Shown in pieces: positions 55,205 to 64,000 of a DNA stretch of 64,000 bases. The stretch lies in NCBI RefSeq assembly GCF_009296025.1, contig NZ_CP045178.1, positions 1,860,001 to 1,924,000 on the forward strand, given 5' to 3'. The position numbers and the translations under genes are program-made. The stretch comes from Streptomyces tsukubensis (lineage in GTDB: Bacteria > Actinomycetota > Actinomycetes > Streptomycetales > Streptomycetaceae). The notes beneath the pieces are model-generated. The model saw nothing but the letters and a program-made list of their open reading frames with translations, was not told where the DNA came from and ran no database searches. How positions within the stretch are numbered: position 1 is the first letter of the stretch; the number at the start of each line of letters is the position of its first letter.

Positions 55205-55947
55205 ACGGCGACCGCCGCGAGCGCCTCTTCGAGGGTGAACGCCTTGGCGTAGAGCGCCTTGCCGACGATGGAGCCCTCGACGCCCCGCGGTACGAGCGCC
55301 GCGATGGCCCGCAGGTCGTCCAGGGACGAGACGCCGCCCGACGCGACCACGGGGGCCTCTGTGGCGGCGCAGACGTTCTTCAGGAGCTCCAGGTTGGGGC
55401 CCTGGAGTGTGCCGTCCTTGGCGATGTCGGTGACGACGTAGCGGGCGCAGCCCTCGGAGTCGAGGCGGGCCAGCGTCTCGTAGAGGTCGCCGCCGTCGCG
55501 GGTCCAGCCGCGGCCGCGCAGCGTCGTACCGCGTACGTCGAGGCCGACGGCGACCCTGTCGCCGTACTCGGCGATGACCTTGGCGACCCACTCGGGGGTC
55601 TCCAGCGCGGCGGTGCCGAGGTTGACGCGGGTGCAGCCGGTGGCGAGGGCCGCGGCGAGGGTGTCGTCGTCGCGGATGCCGCCGGAGAGTTCGACCTTGA
55701 TGTCCATGGCCTCGGTGACCTCGCCGATCAGCGCGCGGTTGTCACCGGTGCCGAAGGCGGCGTCGAGGTCGACGAGGTGCAGCCACTCGGCGCCGGAGCG
55801 CTGCCAGGCCAGGGCGGCCTCAAGCGGGGAGCCGTAGGAGGTCTCCGTACCGGATTCGCCGTGGACGAGCCGGACGGCCCGGCCGTCCCTGACGTCGACG
55901 GCGGGGAGCAGTTCGAGCTTGTTCGCGGGGGCGGACACTTCAGCCAT
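55201..55947 (-). CDS. priA: Bifunctional HisA/TrpF isomerase PriA
   Basis: 248 residues, TIM barrel with [17 protein letters not shown] at the N-terminus and catalytic aspartates in that segment and in [17 protein letters not shown]. The sequence resembles the actinobacterial PriA enzymes, which catalyse both the HisA step (ProFAR to PRFAR) and the TrpF step (PRA to CdRP). Consistent with this, no trpF is seen in the trp cluster. It overlaps hisH by one base (TGATG) and the ridA-like gene by ATGA. Confidence 0.94.
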   Translation of the reverse strand: MAEVSAPANKLELLPAVDVRDGRAVRLVHGESGTETSYGSPLEAALAWQRSGAEWLHLVDLDAAFGTGDNRALIGEVTEAMDIKVELSGGIRDDDTLAAALATGCTRVNLGTAALETPEWVAKVIAEYGDRVAVGLDVRGTTLRGRGWTRDGGDLYETLARLDSEGCARYVVTDIAKDGTLQGPNLELLKNVCAATEAPVVASGGVSSLDDLRAIAALVPRGVEGSIVGKALYAKAFTLEEALAAVAV

Positions 55948-56594
55948 CACAGGGTCTCGATCCAATTGGTGAGGGTCTGGGCGCCGGCGTCGCCGGACTT
56001 CTCCGGGTGGAACTGGGTGGCCCACAGGGCGCCGTTCTCGACGGCGGCGACGAAGGGCTCGCCGTGCGTGGACCAGGTGACGAGCGGCGCGCGCATGGCG
56101 GCGTTGCCGATCTCCAGGCTCCAGTGGCGTACGGCGTAGGAGTGCACGAAGTAGAAGCGGGCCTCGTCGTCGAGGCCGGCGAAGAGCGCGCTGCCGGCGG
56201 GCGGCTCGACGGTGTTCCAGCCCATGTGCGGGACGACGGGCGCCTTGAGCGGCTCGACGGCTCCCGGCCATTCGTCGAGTCCCGCGGTCTCGACGCCGTG
56301 CTCGATCCCGCGCTCGAAGAGGATCTGCATGCCGACGCAGATGCCCATGACGGGACGGCCGCCCGCCAGCCTGCGGCCCACGATCCAGTCGCCGCGCGCC
56401 TCCTTCAGCCCCGCCATGCAGGCGGCGAAGGCGCCGACGCCGGGGACGAGGAGCCCGTCGGCGTTCATCGCGCGGTCGTAGTCGTGGGTGATCTCGACGT
56501 CGGCGCCGACGCGGGCGAGGGCCCGTTCGGCGGAGCGGACGTTGCCGAAGCCGTAGTCGAAGACGACGACCTTCTTGGGTGTGCTCAGCCCCAC
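55947..56594 (-). CDS. hisH: Imidazole glycerol phosphate synthase, glutaminase subunit
   Basis: 215 residues from GTG 56594. Class I glutamine amidotransferase: the nucleophile cysteine is in [10 protein letters not shown] and the His/Glu pair in [11 protein letters not shown]. It supplies ammonia through the HisF barrel. Residues before [15 protein letters not shown] are not conserved, so the upstream in-frame extension is rejected. The start overlaps the small membrane gene by 10 bases. Confidence 0.95.
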   Translation of the reverse strand: MGLSTPKKVVVFDYGFGNVRSAERALARVGADVEITHDYDRAMNADGLLVPGVGAFAACMAGLKEARGDWIVGRRLAGGRPVMGICVGMQILFERGIEHGVETAGLDEWPGAVEPLKAPVVPHMGWNTVEPPAGSALFAGLDDEARFYFVHSYAVRHWSLEIGNAAMRAPLVTWSTHGEPFVAAVENGALWATQFHPEKSGDAGAQTLTNWIETL

Positions 56595-56752
56595 AGCCAG
56601 TCCATTCGCAGGATGCCGGCGACCAGGCACATGGCCGCGCCGATGGAGAGCAGGACGATGAGGCCCTTGGGCATGTCCTGCTTGAGGAAGGAGACGATGC
56701 CGCCGACGAGGAAGAGCCCGACGACGATCAGTACAGCGGAGAGGCCGTTCAC
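56585..56752 (-). CDS. Small membrane protein embedded in the his operon
   Basis: 55 residues, two hydrophobic segments ([20 protein letters not shown] and [17 protein letters not shown]) joined by a short QDMPKG turn. GTG 56752 overlaps the hisB stop and the end overlaps hisH, so its translation is built into the operon. It corresponds in position to the unassigned ORF reported between hisB and hisH in the S. coelicolor his operon. Function unknown. Confidence 0.75.
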   Translation of the reverse strand: MNGLSAVLIVVGLFLVGGIVSFLKQDMPKGLIVLLSIGAAMCLVAGILRMDWLWG

Positions 56753-57342
56753 AGGGCGCCCTTCGTGGAAGGCAGGATGCCGACGGCTCTGGGGTCGCGC
56801 TCGCTGGCGTAGCGCAGGGCGCGGGCCAGCGCCTTGAACTGGCACTCGACGATGTGGTGGGCGTTGCGCCCGTACGGCACGTGGACGTGCAGGGCGATCT
56901 GCGCCTGGGCGACGAAGGACTCCAGGATGTGCCGGGTCATCGTCGTGTCGTAGGCGCCGATCATCGGGGCCATGGAGTCGGGCTCCGAGTGCACCAGGTA
57001 GGGGCGGCCTGAGAGGTCGACGGTGACCTGGGCGAGGGATTCGTCCAGCGGCACCGTGCAGTTGCCGAAGCGGTAGATGCCCACCTTGTCGCCGAGCGCC
57101 TGCTTGAAGGCGGCACCAAGGGCGAGGGCGGTGTCCTCGATGGTGTGGTGGGTGTCGATGTGCAGGTCGCCCTCGGTCTTGACCGTGAGGTCGAAGAGGC
57201 CGTGACGGCCGAGCTGGTCGAGCATGTGGTCGTAGAAGCCGACCCCGGTCGAGACCTCGACCTGTCCTGTGCCGTCGAGGTCGATCTCGACGACGACGGA
57301 CGTCTCCTTGGTCGTGCGTTCCACACGGCCCTTGCGGCTCAT
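56749..57342 (-). CDS. hisB: Imidazoleglycerol-phosphate dehydratase
   Basis: 197 residues, the monofunctional dehydratase (no phosphatase domain). Manganese-binding histidine motifs [32 protein letters not shown] and [15 protein letters not shown] are all present. Converts IGP to imidazole-acetol phosphate. ATG 57342 overlaps the hisC stop (ATGA). The histidinol phosphatase must be encoded elsewhere. Confidence 0.97.
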   Translation of the reverse strand: MSRKGRVERTTKETSVVVEIDLDGTGQVEVSTGVGFYDHMLDQLGRHGLFDLTVKTEGDLHIDTHHTIEDTALALGAAFKQALGDKVGIYRFGNCTVPLDESLAQVTVDLSGRPYLVHSEPDSMAPMIGAYDTTMTRHILESFVAQAQIALHVHVPYGRNAHHIVECQFKALARALRYASERDPRAVGILPSTKGAL

Positions 57343-58454
57343 GCGCTCTGCTCCTTCTTCAGTTCGCGCACCGCATCGAGGAACGCGTCGTTCTCTGCCG
57401 GGGTGCCCGCGGAGACCCGCAGCCAGCCGGGTACGCCGTTGTCGCGGACCAGGATTCCCCGGTCCAGGATCCGCTGCCAGGCCTCGTGCGACCCTGCCGC
57501 GCCTTCGAACCGCCCGAACTGGACGAAGTTGGCGTCCGAGTCGGTGACCTCGTATCCGAGGTCGCGCAACTCGGTGACGAGGCGGTCGCGCTCGGCCTTG
57601 AGCTGCTCGACGTACCCGAGCAGCGTATCGGTGTGCTCCAGGGCGGCGAGGGCGGTGGCCTGGGTGATGGCGGAGAGGTGGTAGGGAAGCCGTACGAGCT
57701 GCACCGCGTCGACCACCGCGGGGTCGGCGGCGAGGTAGCCGAGGCGCAGTCCAGCGGCGCCGAACGCCTTGGACATCGTGCGGGAGACGACCAGGTGGGG
57801 GCGGCCCTCGATCAGCGGGAGCAGCGAGGGCCTGTGGCTGAATTCGACGTACGCCTCGTCCACCACGACCAGTGAGGGTCTGGCCGCCTGGGCCGCTTCG
57901 TACAGCGCGAGGACCGCGTCGGCGTCGACGGCGGTGCCTGTGGGGTTGTTGGGCGAGGTGATGAAGACGACGTCCGGCCGGTGTTCCGCGATGGCCCGCG
58001 CCGCCGCGTCGACATCGATACGGAAGTCTTCCCGGCGCGGCCCCGAGATCCAGCCGGTGCCGGTGCCCCGGGCGATGAGCCCGTGCATCGAGTACGAGGG
58101 TTCGAACCCGATGGCCGTGCGGCCGGGGCCTCCGAAGGTCTGGAGGAGCTGCTGGATGACCTCGTTGGAGCCGTTGGCCGCCCAGACGTTCGAGGTGGTG
58201 ACGGGGTGGCCCGCGGTGCGGCTGAGGTAGGCGGCGAGCTGGGAGCGGAGCTCGACCGCGTCCCTGTCGGGGTAGCGGTTGAGGCCTCGGGCCGCCGCCC
58301 TGACCCGCTCGGCGATCCGCTCCACCAGCGGCTCGGGCAGCGGGTAAGGGTTCTCGTTGGTGTTGAGGTGGACGTCCACGTCGAGCTGGGGCGCGCCGTA
58401 GGGCGATGTGCCGCGCAGTTCCTCGCGGATGGGCAGGTCGTCGATTCCGGTCAC
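57339..58454 (-). CDS. hisC: Histidinol-phosphate aminotransferase
   Basis: 371 residues, fold type I PLP aminotransferase. [15 protein letters not shown] and [11 protein letters not shown] precede the catalytic lysine in [17 protein letters not shown]; the substrate-phosphate arginine lies near the C-terminus ([13 protein letters not shown]). Uses glutamate as amino donor, which links it to gltBD. GTG 58454 overlaps the hisD stop. Confidence 0.96.
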   Translation of the reverse strand: MTGIDDLPIREELRGTSPYGAPQLDVDVHLNTNENPYPLPEPLVERIAERVRAAARGLNRYPDRDAVELRSQLAAYLSRTAGHPVTTSNVWAANGSNEVIQQLLQTFGGPGRTAIGFEPSYSMHGLIARGTGTGWISGPRREDFRIDVDAAARAIAEHRPDVVFITSPNNPTGTAVDADAVLALYEAAQAARPSLVVVDEAYVEFSHRPSLLPLIEGRPHLVVSRTMSKAFGAAGLRLGYLAADPAVVDAVQLVRLPYHLSAITQATALAALEHTDTLLGYVEQLKAERDRLVTELRDLGYEVTDSDANFVQFGRFEGAAGSHEAWQRILDRGILVRDNGVPGWLRVSAGTPAENDAFLDAVRELKKEQSA

Positions 58455-59791
58455 GCGCTCGGCACCTTCCATCCGAACCTGGCCTTGACCGCGGCGCCGT
58501 GCGCGGGCAGGTCCTCGGCCTCCGCGAGGGTCACCACGTGGTGGGCGACCTCGGCCAGCGCGTCCCTGCTGTAGTCGACGATGTGGATGCCGCGCAGGAA
58601 CGACTGGACGGAGAGGCCCGACGAGTGGCAGGCGCAGCCGCCGGTGGGCAGGACGTGGTTGGAGCCCGCGCAGTAGTCGCCGAGGGAGACGGGCGACCAG
58701 GGGCCGACGAAGATGGCGCCGGCGTTGCGGACGCGGGCGGCGACGGCGGTGGCGTCGGCGGTCTGGATCTCCAGGTGCTCGGCCGCGTAGGCGTCGACGA
58801 CCTTCAGCCCCTCGTCGATGCCGGAGACCAGCACGATGGCTGACTGCCGGCCGGCGAGGGCGGGTCCGACCCGGTCGGCCGCGTGCTTGGTGGCGGCGAC
58901 CTGCGTGGTCAGCTCGGCCTCGGTTGCGGCGGCCAGTTCCTCGGAGTCGGTGACGAGGACGGAGGCGGCCATCGGGTCGTGCTCGGCCTGGCTGATGAGG
59001 TCGGCGGCCAGGTGGACGGGGTCCGCGGTGTGGTCGGCGAGGATCGCGATCTCGGTCGGCCCCGCTTCGGCGTCGATGCCGATGCGGCCCTTGAGGAGGC
59101 GCTTGGCCGCGGCGACGTAGATGTTGCCGGGCCCTGTGACGAGGTTGACCGGGAGGCAGCCGTCGTACTCGGGGGTGGTCCTGGTGCCGTAGGCGAACAT
59201 GGCGACGGCCTGGGCGCCGCCCGCCGCGTAGACCTCGTCGACGCCGAGCAGGGCGCAGGCGGCGAGGATGGTCGGGTGCGGCAGCCCGTCGAAGTCGGCC
59301 TGCGGCGGGGAGGCGATGGCGATGCCCTCGACGCCCGCCTCCTGGGCGGGGACGACGTTCATCACGACGGACGACGGATAGACGGAGCGGCCACCGGGGA
59401 CGTAGAGGCCCACGCGCTCGACGGGGACCCATTTCTCCGTGACGGTGCCGCCGTCCACGACCTGCGTCGTCACGGTCGTGCGGCGCTGTTCGCGGTGGAC
59501 GGTCCTGGCACGCCGGATCGATTCCTCCAGGGCGGCCCGCACCTCGGGGTCGAGGTCGTCCAGGGCCCTGCGCAGCTCTTCCTCGGGCACCCGCAGTCGG
59601 CGGGGCCTTCCGTCACCGAACTTCTCGCCCCACTCGACGACCGCCGCCGCGCCACGATGGCGTACGTCCTCGCAGACGGGCCGCACCTTCTCCAGGGCGG
59701 CCTCCACATCGAACTCGGCTCGGGGCAACAGGTCGCGCAGGGCTCCACCCTCGGGGAGGGCGTCGCCGCGCAGGTCGATTCGAGAGATCAC
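58451..59791 (-). CDS. hisD: Histidinol dehydrogenase
   Basis: 446 residues. Oxidises histidinol to histidine with NAD in two steps. Zinc and catalytic motifs: [35 protein letters not shown], and [18 protein letters not shown] near the C-terminus. GTG 59791 (ISRIDLRGD) is the conserved start; its ribosome site is poor. As first gene of the operon, it is preceded by a palindrome about 40 bases upstream. Confidence 0.97.
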   Translation of the reverse strand: MISRIDLRGDALPEGGALRDLLPRAEFDVEAALEKVRPVCEDVRHRGAAAVVEWGEKFGDGRPRRLRVPEEELRRALDDLDPEVRAALEESIRRARTVHREQRRTTVTTQVVDGGTVTEKWVPVERVGLYVPGGRSVYPSSVVMNVVPAQEAGVEGIAIASPPQADFDGLPHPTILAACALLGVDEVYAAGGAQAVAMFAYGTRTTPEYDGCLPVNLVTGPGNIYVAAAKRLLKGRIGIDAEAGPTEIAILADHTADPVHLAADLISQAEHDPMAASVLVTDSEELAAATEAELTTQVAATKHAADRVGPALAGRQSAIVLVSGIDEGLKVVDAYAAEHLEIQTADATAVAARVRNAGAIFVGPWSPVSLGDYCAGSNHVLPTGGCACHSSGLSVQSFLRGIHIVDYSRDALAEVAHHVVTLAEAEDLPAHGAAVKARFGWKVPSA

Positions 59792-60268
59792 ACCGCAATT
59801 CTCGCAGACCCCCTCAGTCGCACGGACGTCCGTATCAGTGGCTGATACACGCCCTGTCACCGACGCGTATGCGAATAGGGGATGACAGGGACGGATACGG
59901 AGAGGTACGAAGTGATGCCTCCTGGTCCTCATTGGTATCACCCGTACCGGGAGCTTTCGTACCGTCACTGAGCGGGCATGAACGGCTGTACGGGGCACGT
60001 GTGCACGCACCGCTGAGCGACACAGAACGTGGTGCGCCGGAGCACGGAGCCGACGGGACGGAGACATGACGACCTTGCCCAAGGCGGAGAGTGGATCAGG
60101 GAGCGGCACCGCGCGGCTTCACATCCGAGGCGGCGGACGGAGCGGTGGCCGAGCCATCGCGACCGACGACTACGCCGGAGACGGGGACGGAGTCGCGGGA
60201 CGCCGGGAACCCGCTCGCTGTCACGGGTGCGGTCGCAGGTCACCACGGCACGGGGAGGAAGGTCGGTC
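59792..60268. other. 477-base divergent region upstream of hisD, no certain gene
   Basis: It holds the his operon promoter zone, the 17-bp palindrome and an AT-richer block (59870-59950) that may carry divergent promoters. A short frame from ATG 60066 with a modest ribosome site overlaps the membrane-protein start, but its composition does not look like a protein. Confidence 0.5.
59832..59848. promoter_or_regulatory. 17-bp palindrome upstream of the his operon
   Basis: GTATCAG-TGG-CTGATAC is a perfect inverted repeat 41-57 bases upstream of the hisD start. An adjacent 8-bp palindrome GGACGTCC lies at 59824-59831. Position, length and symmetry fit an operator for a dimeric repressor. The regulator is not in this window. 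Confidence 0.55.
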
Positions 60269-61840
60269 GTGCTCGATGAGCAGGCGGGCGAGCCGCCGGA
60301 GTGGCTGACCGCCACCGAGGTCGGCATGTGGCAGTCGTTCCGCAACGGCAGTACGTATGACTTGCGGACCGGCGATTCGGTGGTCGACGACCCGCACGGC
60401 GGGTATCCATGGGGCCCGGGGCGCAGCGTGCGCGCCCGGGTCGTGTGCATGCTGCTGCTGAGCGGGCCACCGGCCCTGGACGGCAGGGTGGCGTCGTTGA
60501 AGCTGGCGGGGCTCCAGATCACAGACGTGCTGGACGTGGCCGGCGGCACCGTCGTGCCCTATATCGAGATGGTCGGCTGTCGGTTCGAGAAGGAGATCCA
60601 GCTGCCCGAGGCCCGGTTCACCACCCTGCGGCTGGTGGACTGCTCCATCCCGCGCCTGGAGGCGGCGCGGATCCACACCGAGGGCGACCTGCACCTGCCG
60701 CGCTGCCGGATGCAGAACGGCATCCGGCTCACGGACGCGCACATCGGCACCGACCTGCTGCTCAACCAGGCGATCATCTACCGGGACCGGCGCGGCAGGT
60801 CGATCATGGCGGACGGCATGAGCGTGGGCCAGGACCTCCAGGCCGAGCTGATGGAGTCGCACGGCGAGATGAGTCTGCGGGGCGCCCAGATCGGGGTGTC
60901 ACTGAGTCTGCGGGGCAGCAGGCTGGCCAACCCCTACGGCCGCAGGGCGCTGAACGCACCGCAGCTCACCGTGGAGCGCACCCTCTATCTGACGCCCGCG
61001 GCCGTCGGGAACCCACCGTTCACCAGTGGCGCGACACCGGCGCGCGGCACGCGCGTGCAGCGTTTCGAGTGCCAGGGCGGGGTCAGGCTCGACGACGGGA
61101 GGTTCGGGGACGCGGTCGACCTGGAGCAGGCCCGCTTCACCCTGGAGAACGACCAGGAGCTGTCGCTGCGCCGCATACAAGTCCCCGAGCTGCGCTTCCT
61201 CGGCAAGCGCCCCGACCGTGGCCGTGTGGTGCTCTCGGGCGCCAAGGTGATCACCCTGATCGACAGGGCGTCGAGCTGGCCGGGGTCCGGCCAGCTCGCC
61301 ATGGGCGGATTCACCTACGAGAACCTCGTCCCCGTCGATCACTTCCCGCTGTCCAGGCGGCTCGACTGGGTGGCGGCGGCGACGGCCGACTTCAGCCCTG
61401 AGCCGTACGAACGGCTGGCGTCCGTCCTGCGCGCGGGAGGTGAGGACGCGGACGCGCGCGAGGTGCTGCTCGCCAAGCAGCGCAGACGCAGGGAGACGCT
61501 GCCCGTCGCGGGGAAGGTGTGGGGCTACGCCCAGGACTGGACGGTCGCCTACGGATATCGGCCCGGTCGGGCCGCCGTCTGGATGGCGGTGCTGTGGCTG
61601 GTCAGCGCGCTGGCCTTCTGGCAGGCCCACCCGGCGCCGATCCAGCCGGACGACCACCCGGAGTGGAACGCCGCGCTCTTCGCGCTCGACCTGCTGATCC
61701 CGGTCATCAACCTCGGCCAGGACGGCTACTGGATGCTGCGCGGACCCTGGCAGTGGGCGGCGGCGGCGCTCATCGCGGTGGGTTGGATCCTGGCGACGAC
61801 GGTGGCCGCGGGAGCCACCAGAACACTGCGCCGAGGCTGA
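60269..61840 (+). CDS. Membrane protein with N-terminal pentapeptide-like cytosolic domain
   Basis: 523 residues. From about 60 to 350 there are regular short hydrophobic/polar periods (LADGRVASLKLAGLQ-like, VRLDDGRFGDAVDLEQARF) reminiscent of a right-handed beta-solenoid or pentapeptide-type fold. The C-terminus has three membrane spans (AVWMAVLWLVSALAFW, ALFALDLLIPVINLG, WAAAALIAVGWILATTVAAG). Similar Streptomyces proteins are often named membrane-associated oxidoreductases, a label I cannot support. GTG 60269 is chosen because GGAGGAAGG lies eight bases upstream. Function unknown. Confidence 0.75.
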   Translation: MLDEQAGEPPEWLTATEVGMWQSFRNGSTYDLRTGDSVVDDPHGGYPWGPGRSVRARVVCMLLLSGPPALDGRVASLKLAGLQITDVLDVAGGTVVPYIEMVGCRFEKEIQLPEARFTTLRLVDCSIPRLEAARIHTEGDLHLPRCRMQNGIRLTDAHIGTDLLLNQAIIYRDRRGRSIMADGMSVGQDLQAELMESHGEMSLRGAQIGVSLSLRGSRLANPYGRRALNAPQLTVERTLYLTPAAVGNPPFTSGATPARGTRVQRFECQGGVRLDDGRFGDAVDLEQARFTLENDQELSLRRIQVPELRFLGKRPDRGRVVLSGAKVITLIDRASSWPGSGQLAMGGFTYENLVPVDHFPLSRRLDWVAAATADFSPEPYERLASVLRAGGEDADAREVLLAKQRRRRETLPVAGKVWGYAQDWTVAYGYRPGRAAVWMAVLWLVSALAFWQAHPAPIQPDDHPEWNAALFALDLLIPVINLGQDGYWMLRGPWQWAAAALIAVGWILATTVAAGATRTLRRG

Positions 61841-61937
61841 ATCCTTTGCTCTGCCTTGACCTGACCCAGTGCAACCAAATGACGATACGAAAGCGTCACC
61901 GGGCACCCCCTGGACTGCCTCCGAGCTGCGGTTTTCA

Positions 61938-63041
61938 ATGGTCGACACCATGTCGCCGCTCCACGCCCTGATCCGTACCCTCCGGATGATCAGGCACACA
62001 CCGCAGCTCGCCGTCGGGCTCACCCCCGACGACGAGATACTGCTCGACGCACCGGACTCGCGGACGGCGCCGGCCCTCGTCGCGGCGGGGCGGGGCGAGT
62101 ACGAACCGGCGGCCAAACTGCTCGCCACCACCCGCGAGCACGCCGAGTGGGAGGCACGGGACCGCTGCACGGCCCTGCTCGCGGCCTTCGCCCGGCTGCG
62201 GCCCGAATGGTTCGAACTGTGGCAGGAAGCCTCCCCGCACGACCCGGACGTCCTGCTGGTCAAGGCGGAACTCGCCGTGCAGCGGGGCTGGGAGTCACCG
62301 GCCCGCGCCGAGCTGCTGCGCGAGGTCACCCCGCTCATCGCCGCCGCGGCCGACGGTGACAGACGCGACCCGGTCCCCTGGCGGGTGGCGCTGGACCACG
62401 CACGCGGCACCAACGCCCCGCACACCGCCTTCGAACTGCTCTGGGAGCAGGCCGTCCGGCGCGCCTCGCACCACTACGGCTGCCATGTCGCGGCCCTGCG
62501 CTACCTCTCCGCGGCCTGGTACGGGTCGCACCGCGAGTGCTTCGACTTCGCCGAGCGCGCCGCGGACGACACCCCGGCCGACTCCCTGGTGCAGGCACTG
62601 CCGGTGCGCGCCGCCCTCGCGTACCTGACCGAGGACGCCTCCTCCACGCTGCCCGACACGGCCCCTGGGCAGGTGGGAGCGGTCTCACCACTCGGCGCGG
62701 AGCGGTCCACCACCGCGGAGCCCGGCTCCGTGGAACGCCCCCGGCTGGACGCGGCGGCGGACCGCGCGATCCGGCTTTCGGGACAGTACGCGGCGGCCGA
62801 CGCCTGGCCCGCGCAGGTCCGCAACATCCTGGTGTACGTCCTCGTCAGGCTCGAACGCTGGGACGACGCCCTCGCTCAGCTCAGAGTGCTCGGGCCCCAC
62901 GCGACCTCGTTCCCCTGGGACAGGATCTCCGACGATCCGCTGGCCCAGTTCCTGGAACTGCGTGACGGAATCCGCCTGGAGATCGCCGCGCGCGCACCTC
63001 TGTGGAGTCCGCGCGGACGCCTCCGCCCCAAGGACCATTAG
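61938..63041 (+). CDS. Conserved hypothetical protein, helical-repeat-like
   Basis: About 367 residues from ATG 61938; a GTG at 61869 would add 23 residues. Not recognised. Soluble, rich in Ala/Arg/Glu helices (SPHDPDVLLVKAELAVQRG, ASHHYGCHVAALRYLSAAW), with a TPR-like look and conserved Trp-rich stretches (EWFELWQEA, WRVALDHARG). No signal, membrane segment or catalytic motif is visible. It follows the membrane protein by about 100 bases; a TTGACC at 61856 may be part of its promoter. The start choice has no ribosome site behind it. Confidence 0.65.
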   Translation: MVDTMSPLHALIRTLRMIRHTPQLAVGLTPDDEILLDAPDSRTAPALVAAGRGEYEPAAKLLATTREHAEWEARDRCTALLAAFARLRPEWFELWQEASPHDPDVLLVKAELAVQRGWESPARAELLREVTPLIAAAADGDRRDPVPWRVALDHARGTNAPHTAFELLWEQAVRRASHHYGCHVAALRYLSAAWYGSHRECFDFAERAADDTPADSLVQALPVRAALAYLTEDASSTLPDTAPGQVGAVSPLGAERSTTAEPGSVERPRLDAAADRAIRLSGQYAAADAWPAQVRNILVYVLVRLERWDDALAQLRVLGPHATSFPWDRISDDPLAQFLELRDGIRLEIAARAPLWSPRGRLRPKDH

Positions 63042-63052
63042 GCTTGCCAGCC

Positions 63053-63793
63053 GTGACCACCGTCCGGCTTCCGCTCTTCCCGCTGAACTCTGTTCTGTTC
63101 CCGGGTCTCGTCCTGCCCCTGAACATCTTCGAGGAGCGTTATCGCGCCATGATGCGCGATTTGCTGAAAATCCCCGAGGACACCCCGCGCCGCTTCGCCG
63201 TCGTGGCGATCCGCGACGGCCACGAGGTCGCGCCGAGTGCGCCGGGACTGCCCGACCCGACAGCCGTCCCCGAACGGGGCCCGGCCGCGGGCTTCGGTGA
63301 AAAGCCGTTGCGCGCCTTCCACGAGATGGGATGCGTCGCGGACGCGGCGACCATCAGAGAACGCGCCGACGGCGGCTTCGAGGTGCTCGCCACCGGCACG
63401 ACCCGGGTGCGGCTGCACTCGGTCGACACGGACGGCGAGTATCTGACCGCCGAGGTCGAGGAGATCGCCGACGATCCCGGCGAGGAGGCGGGGCCCCTCG
63501 CCGAAGGGGTCCTGCGCGCCTTCCGCGCCTACCAGAAGCGTCTGGCGGGGGCCAGGGAGGGTTCCCTCTCCGCCGACAGCGATCTGCCCGACGAGCCCTC
63601 CGTGGTGTCCTACTTGGTCGCGGCGGCGGCCGTACTGGACACACCCACGAAACAGCGACTGCTCCAGGCCGAGGACACGGAGTCCCGGCTGCGCGCCGAG
63701 CTGAAGCTGCTGCGCGCCGAGACAGCGGTGATCAGACACCTCCCCTCGCTGCCGGCCACCGACCTGACCAGGACGCCGACCAGTCTCAACTGA
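63053..63793 (+). CDS. Lon N-terminal (substrate-binding) domain protein
   Basis: 246 residues, the LON_substr_bdg fold alone. LPLFPLNSVLFPGLVLPLNI at the N-terminus is the characteristic opening of Lon, and the second half is a helical bundle (VSYLVAAAAVLDTPTKQRLL). There is no ATPase or protease domain, so it is an adaptor-like relative of Lon rather than a protease. GTG 63053 is 11 bases after the preceding stop, an operon-like spacing. Confidence 0.85.
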   Translation: MTTVRLPLFPLNSVLFPGLVLPLNIFEERYRAMMRDLLKIPEDTPRRFAVVAIRDGHEVAPSAPGLPDPTAVPERGPAAGFGEKPLRAFHEMGCVADAATIRERADGGFEVLATGTTRVRLHSVDTDGEYLTAEVEEIADDPGEEAGPLAEGVLRAFRAYQKRLAGAREGSLSADSDLPDEPSVVSYLVAAAAVLDTPTKQRLLQAEDTESRLRAELKLLRAETAVIRHLPSLPATDLTRTPTSLN

Positions 63794-63873
63794 CCACGCC
63801 CCGGCCGTCCGCGGCGGACCGTGCCCGCGCCGGGTACGGCCGCCCGCCGCACCGGCGAGGAGAAGGACACCCC

Positions 63874-64000
63874 ATGGGCAAGAAGGCGAAGAGACAGCAA
63901 CAGGCGGGCTCGACCCCCGCCACGGTCGCCCTGGCCTCGTCGGGCGCCACGTACACGCTGCACGCCTACGAGCACGACCCCGCGCACCCGTCGTACGGCG
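63874..64000 (+). CDS. ybaK: YbaK/EbsC-family aminoacyl-tRNA deacylase, N-terminal part (cut by window end)
   Basis: 42 codons are visible: a basic start MGKKAKRQQQ, then TPATVALASSGATYTLHAYE and a following D-P-A-H-P-S-Y-G. This matches the start of Cys-tRNA(Pro)/Ala-tRNA editing proteins. They hydrolyse mischarged tRNA. ATG 63874 has GAGGAGAAGG eight bases upstream. The rest, including the catalytic lysine, is outside the window. Confidence 0.75.
   Translation, partial: MGKKAKRQQQAGSTPATVALASSGATYTLHAYEHDPAHPSYG

Noticed and set aside
60066..60308. Short gene overlapping the membrane protein start
   Set aside because: Modest ribosome site but composition unlike a protein, and it overlaps the strongly supported GTG at 60269.

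Overview
The window is high-GC actinobacterial chromosome and reads as Streptomyces core sequence. It has very high third-position GC, frequent GTG/TTG starts, ATGA/GTGA-overlapping operons, Tat-type signals, an ANTAR response regulator next to pyruvate kinase, and a his-trp-glt gene order that I recall from the S. coelicolor chromosome. No phage, plasmid, transposase or secondary-metabolite megasynthase is visible. The density of short tandem repeats is striking.

Layout. 1-4,652: a branched-chain amino-acid ABC transporter (livK end, livHMGF), ended by a strong hairpin shared with the convergent ANTAR regulator. 5,499-6,460: a small foreign-looking island holding a short-variable-arm tRNA with anticodon CAA and an HTH/LAGLIDADG protein that contains a rare TTA codon. 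6,503-10,052: pyruvate kinase and a Tat-exported 5'-nucleotidase. 10,216-15,765: a siderophore-precursor pair (amine N-monooxygenase and PLP decarboxylase) and a second pepN. The decarboxylase and pepN frames are each broken by one missing base. 16,027-23,556: chorismate mutase, an AraC regulator carrying a twelve-copy 19-residue repeat tail, a five-copy 21-bp operator-like array, a divergent GH35 beta-galactosidase and a GH101 endo-alpha-N-acetylgalactosaminidase. 24,115-31,286: secreted trypsin, an HExxH/zinc-ribbon protein, an ankyrin/HEAT protein, a DEAD-box helicase, a cold-shock protein and a GH46 chitosanase.

31,578-40,053: glutamate synthase gltBD (8-bp overlap), a VIT-family membrane protein and ribokinase. 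40,244-49,968, all minus strand: lgt, a DsbA-like thioredoxin, trpA, trpB, trpM, trpC, three small membrane proteins, trpE and hisI. 50,147-53,914: two small enzyme-fold proteins, a cytochrome P450 and panE. 54,051-59,791: a tightly coupled histidine operon hisD-hisC-hisB-small membrane ORF-hisH-priA-ridA-like-hisF, headed by a 17-bp palindrome. 60,269-64,000: a membrane protein, a hypothetical protein, a Lon-substrate-domain protein and the start of a YbaK-type tRNA deacylase.

How it works together. liv imports branched-chain amino acids, gltBD supplies glutamate for transamination, and the his and trp clusters use it. PriA (HisA/TrpF) joins the two pathways, since no trpF is visible. The AraC, GH35 and GH101 neighbourhood looks like an O-glycan/galactoside utilisation module. 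The strongest candidates for something new are the tRNA plus LAGLIDADG pair (5,499-6,460) and the AraC repeat tail with its 21-bp-periodic operator array (16,376-18,174).
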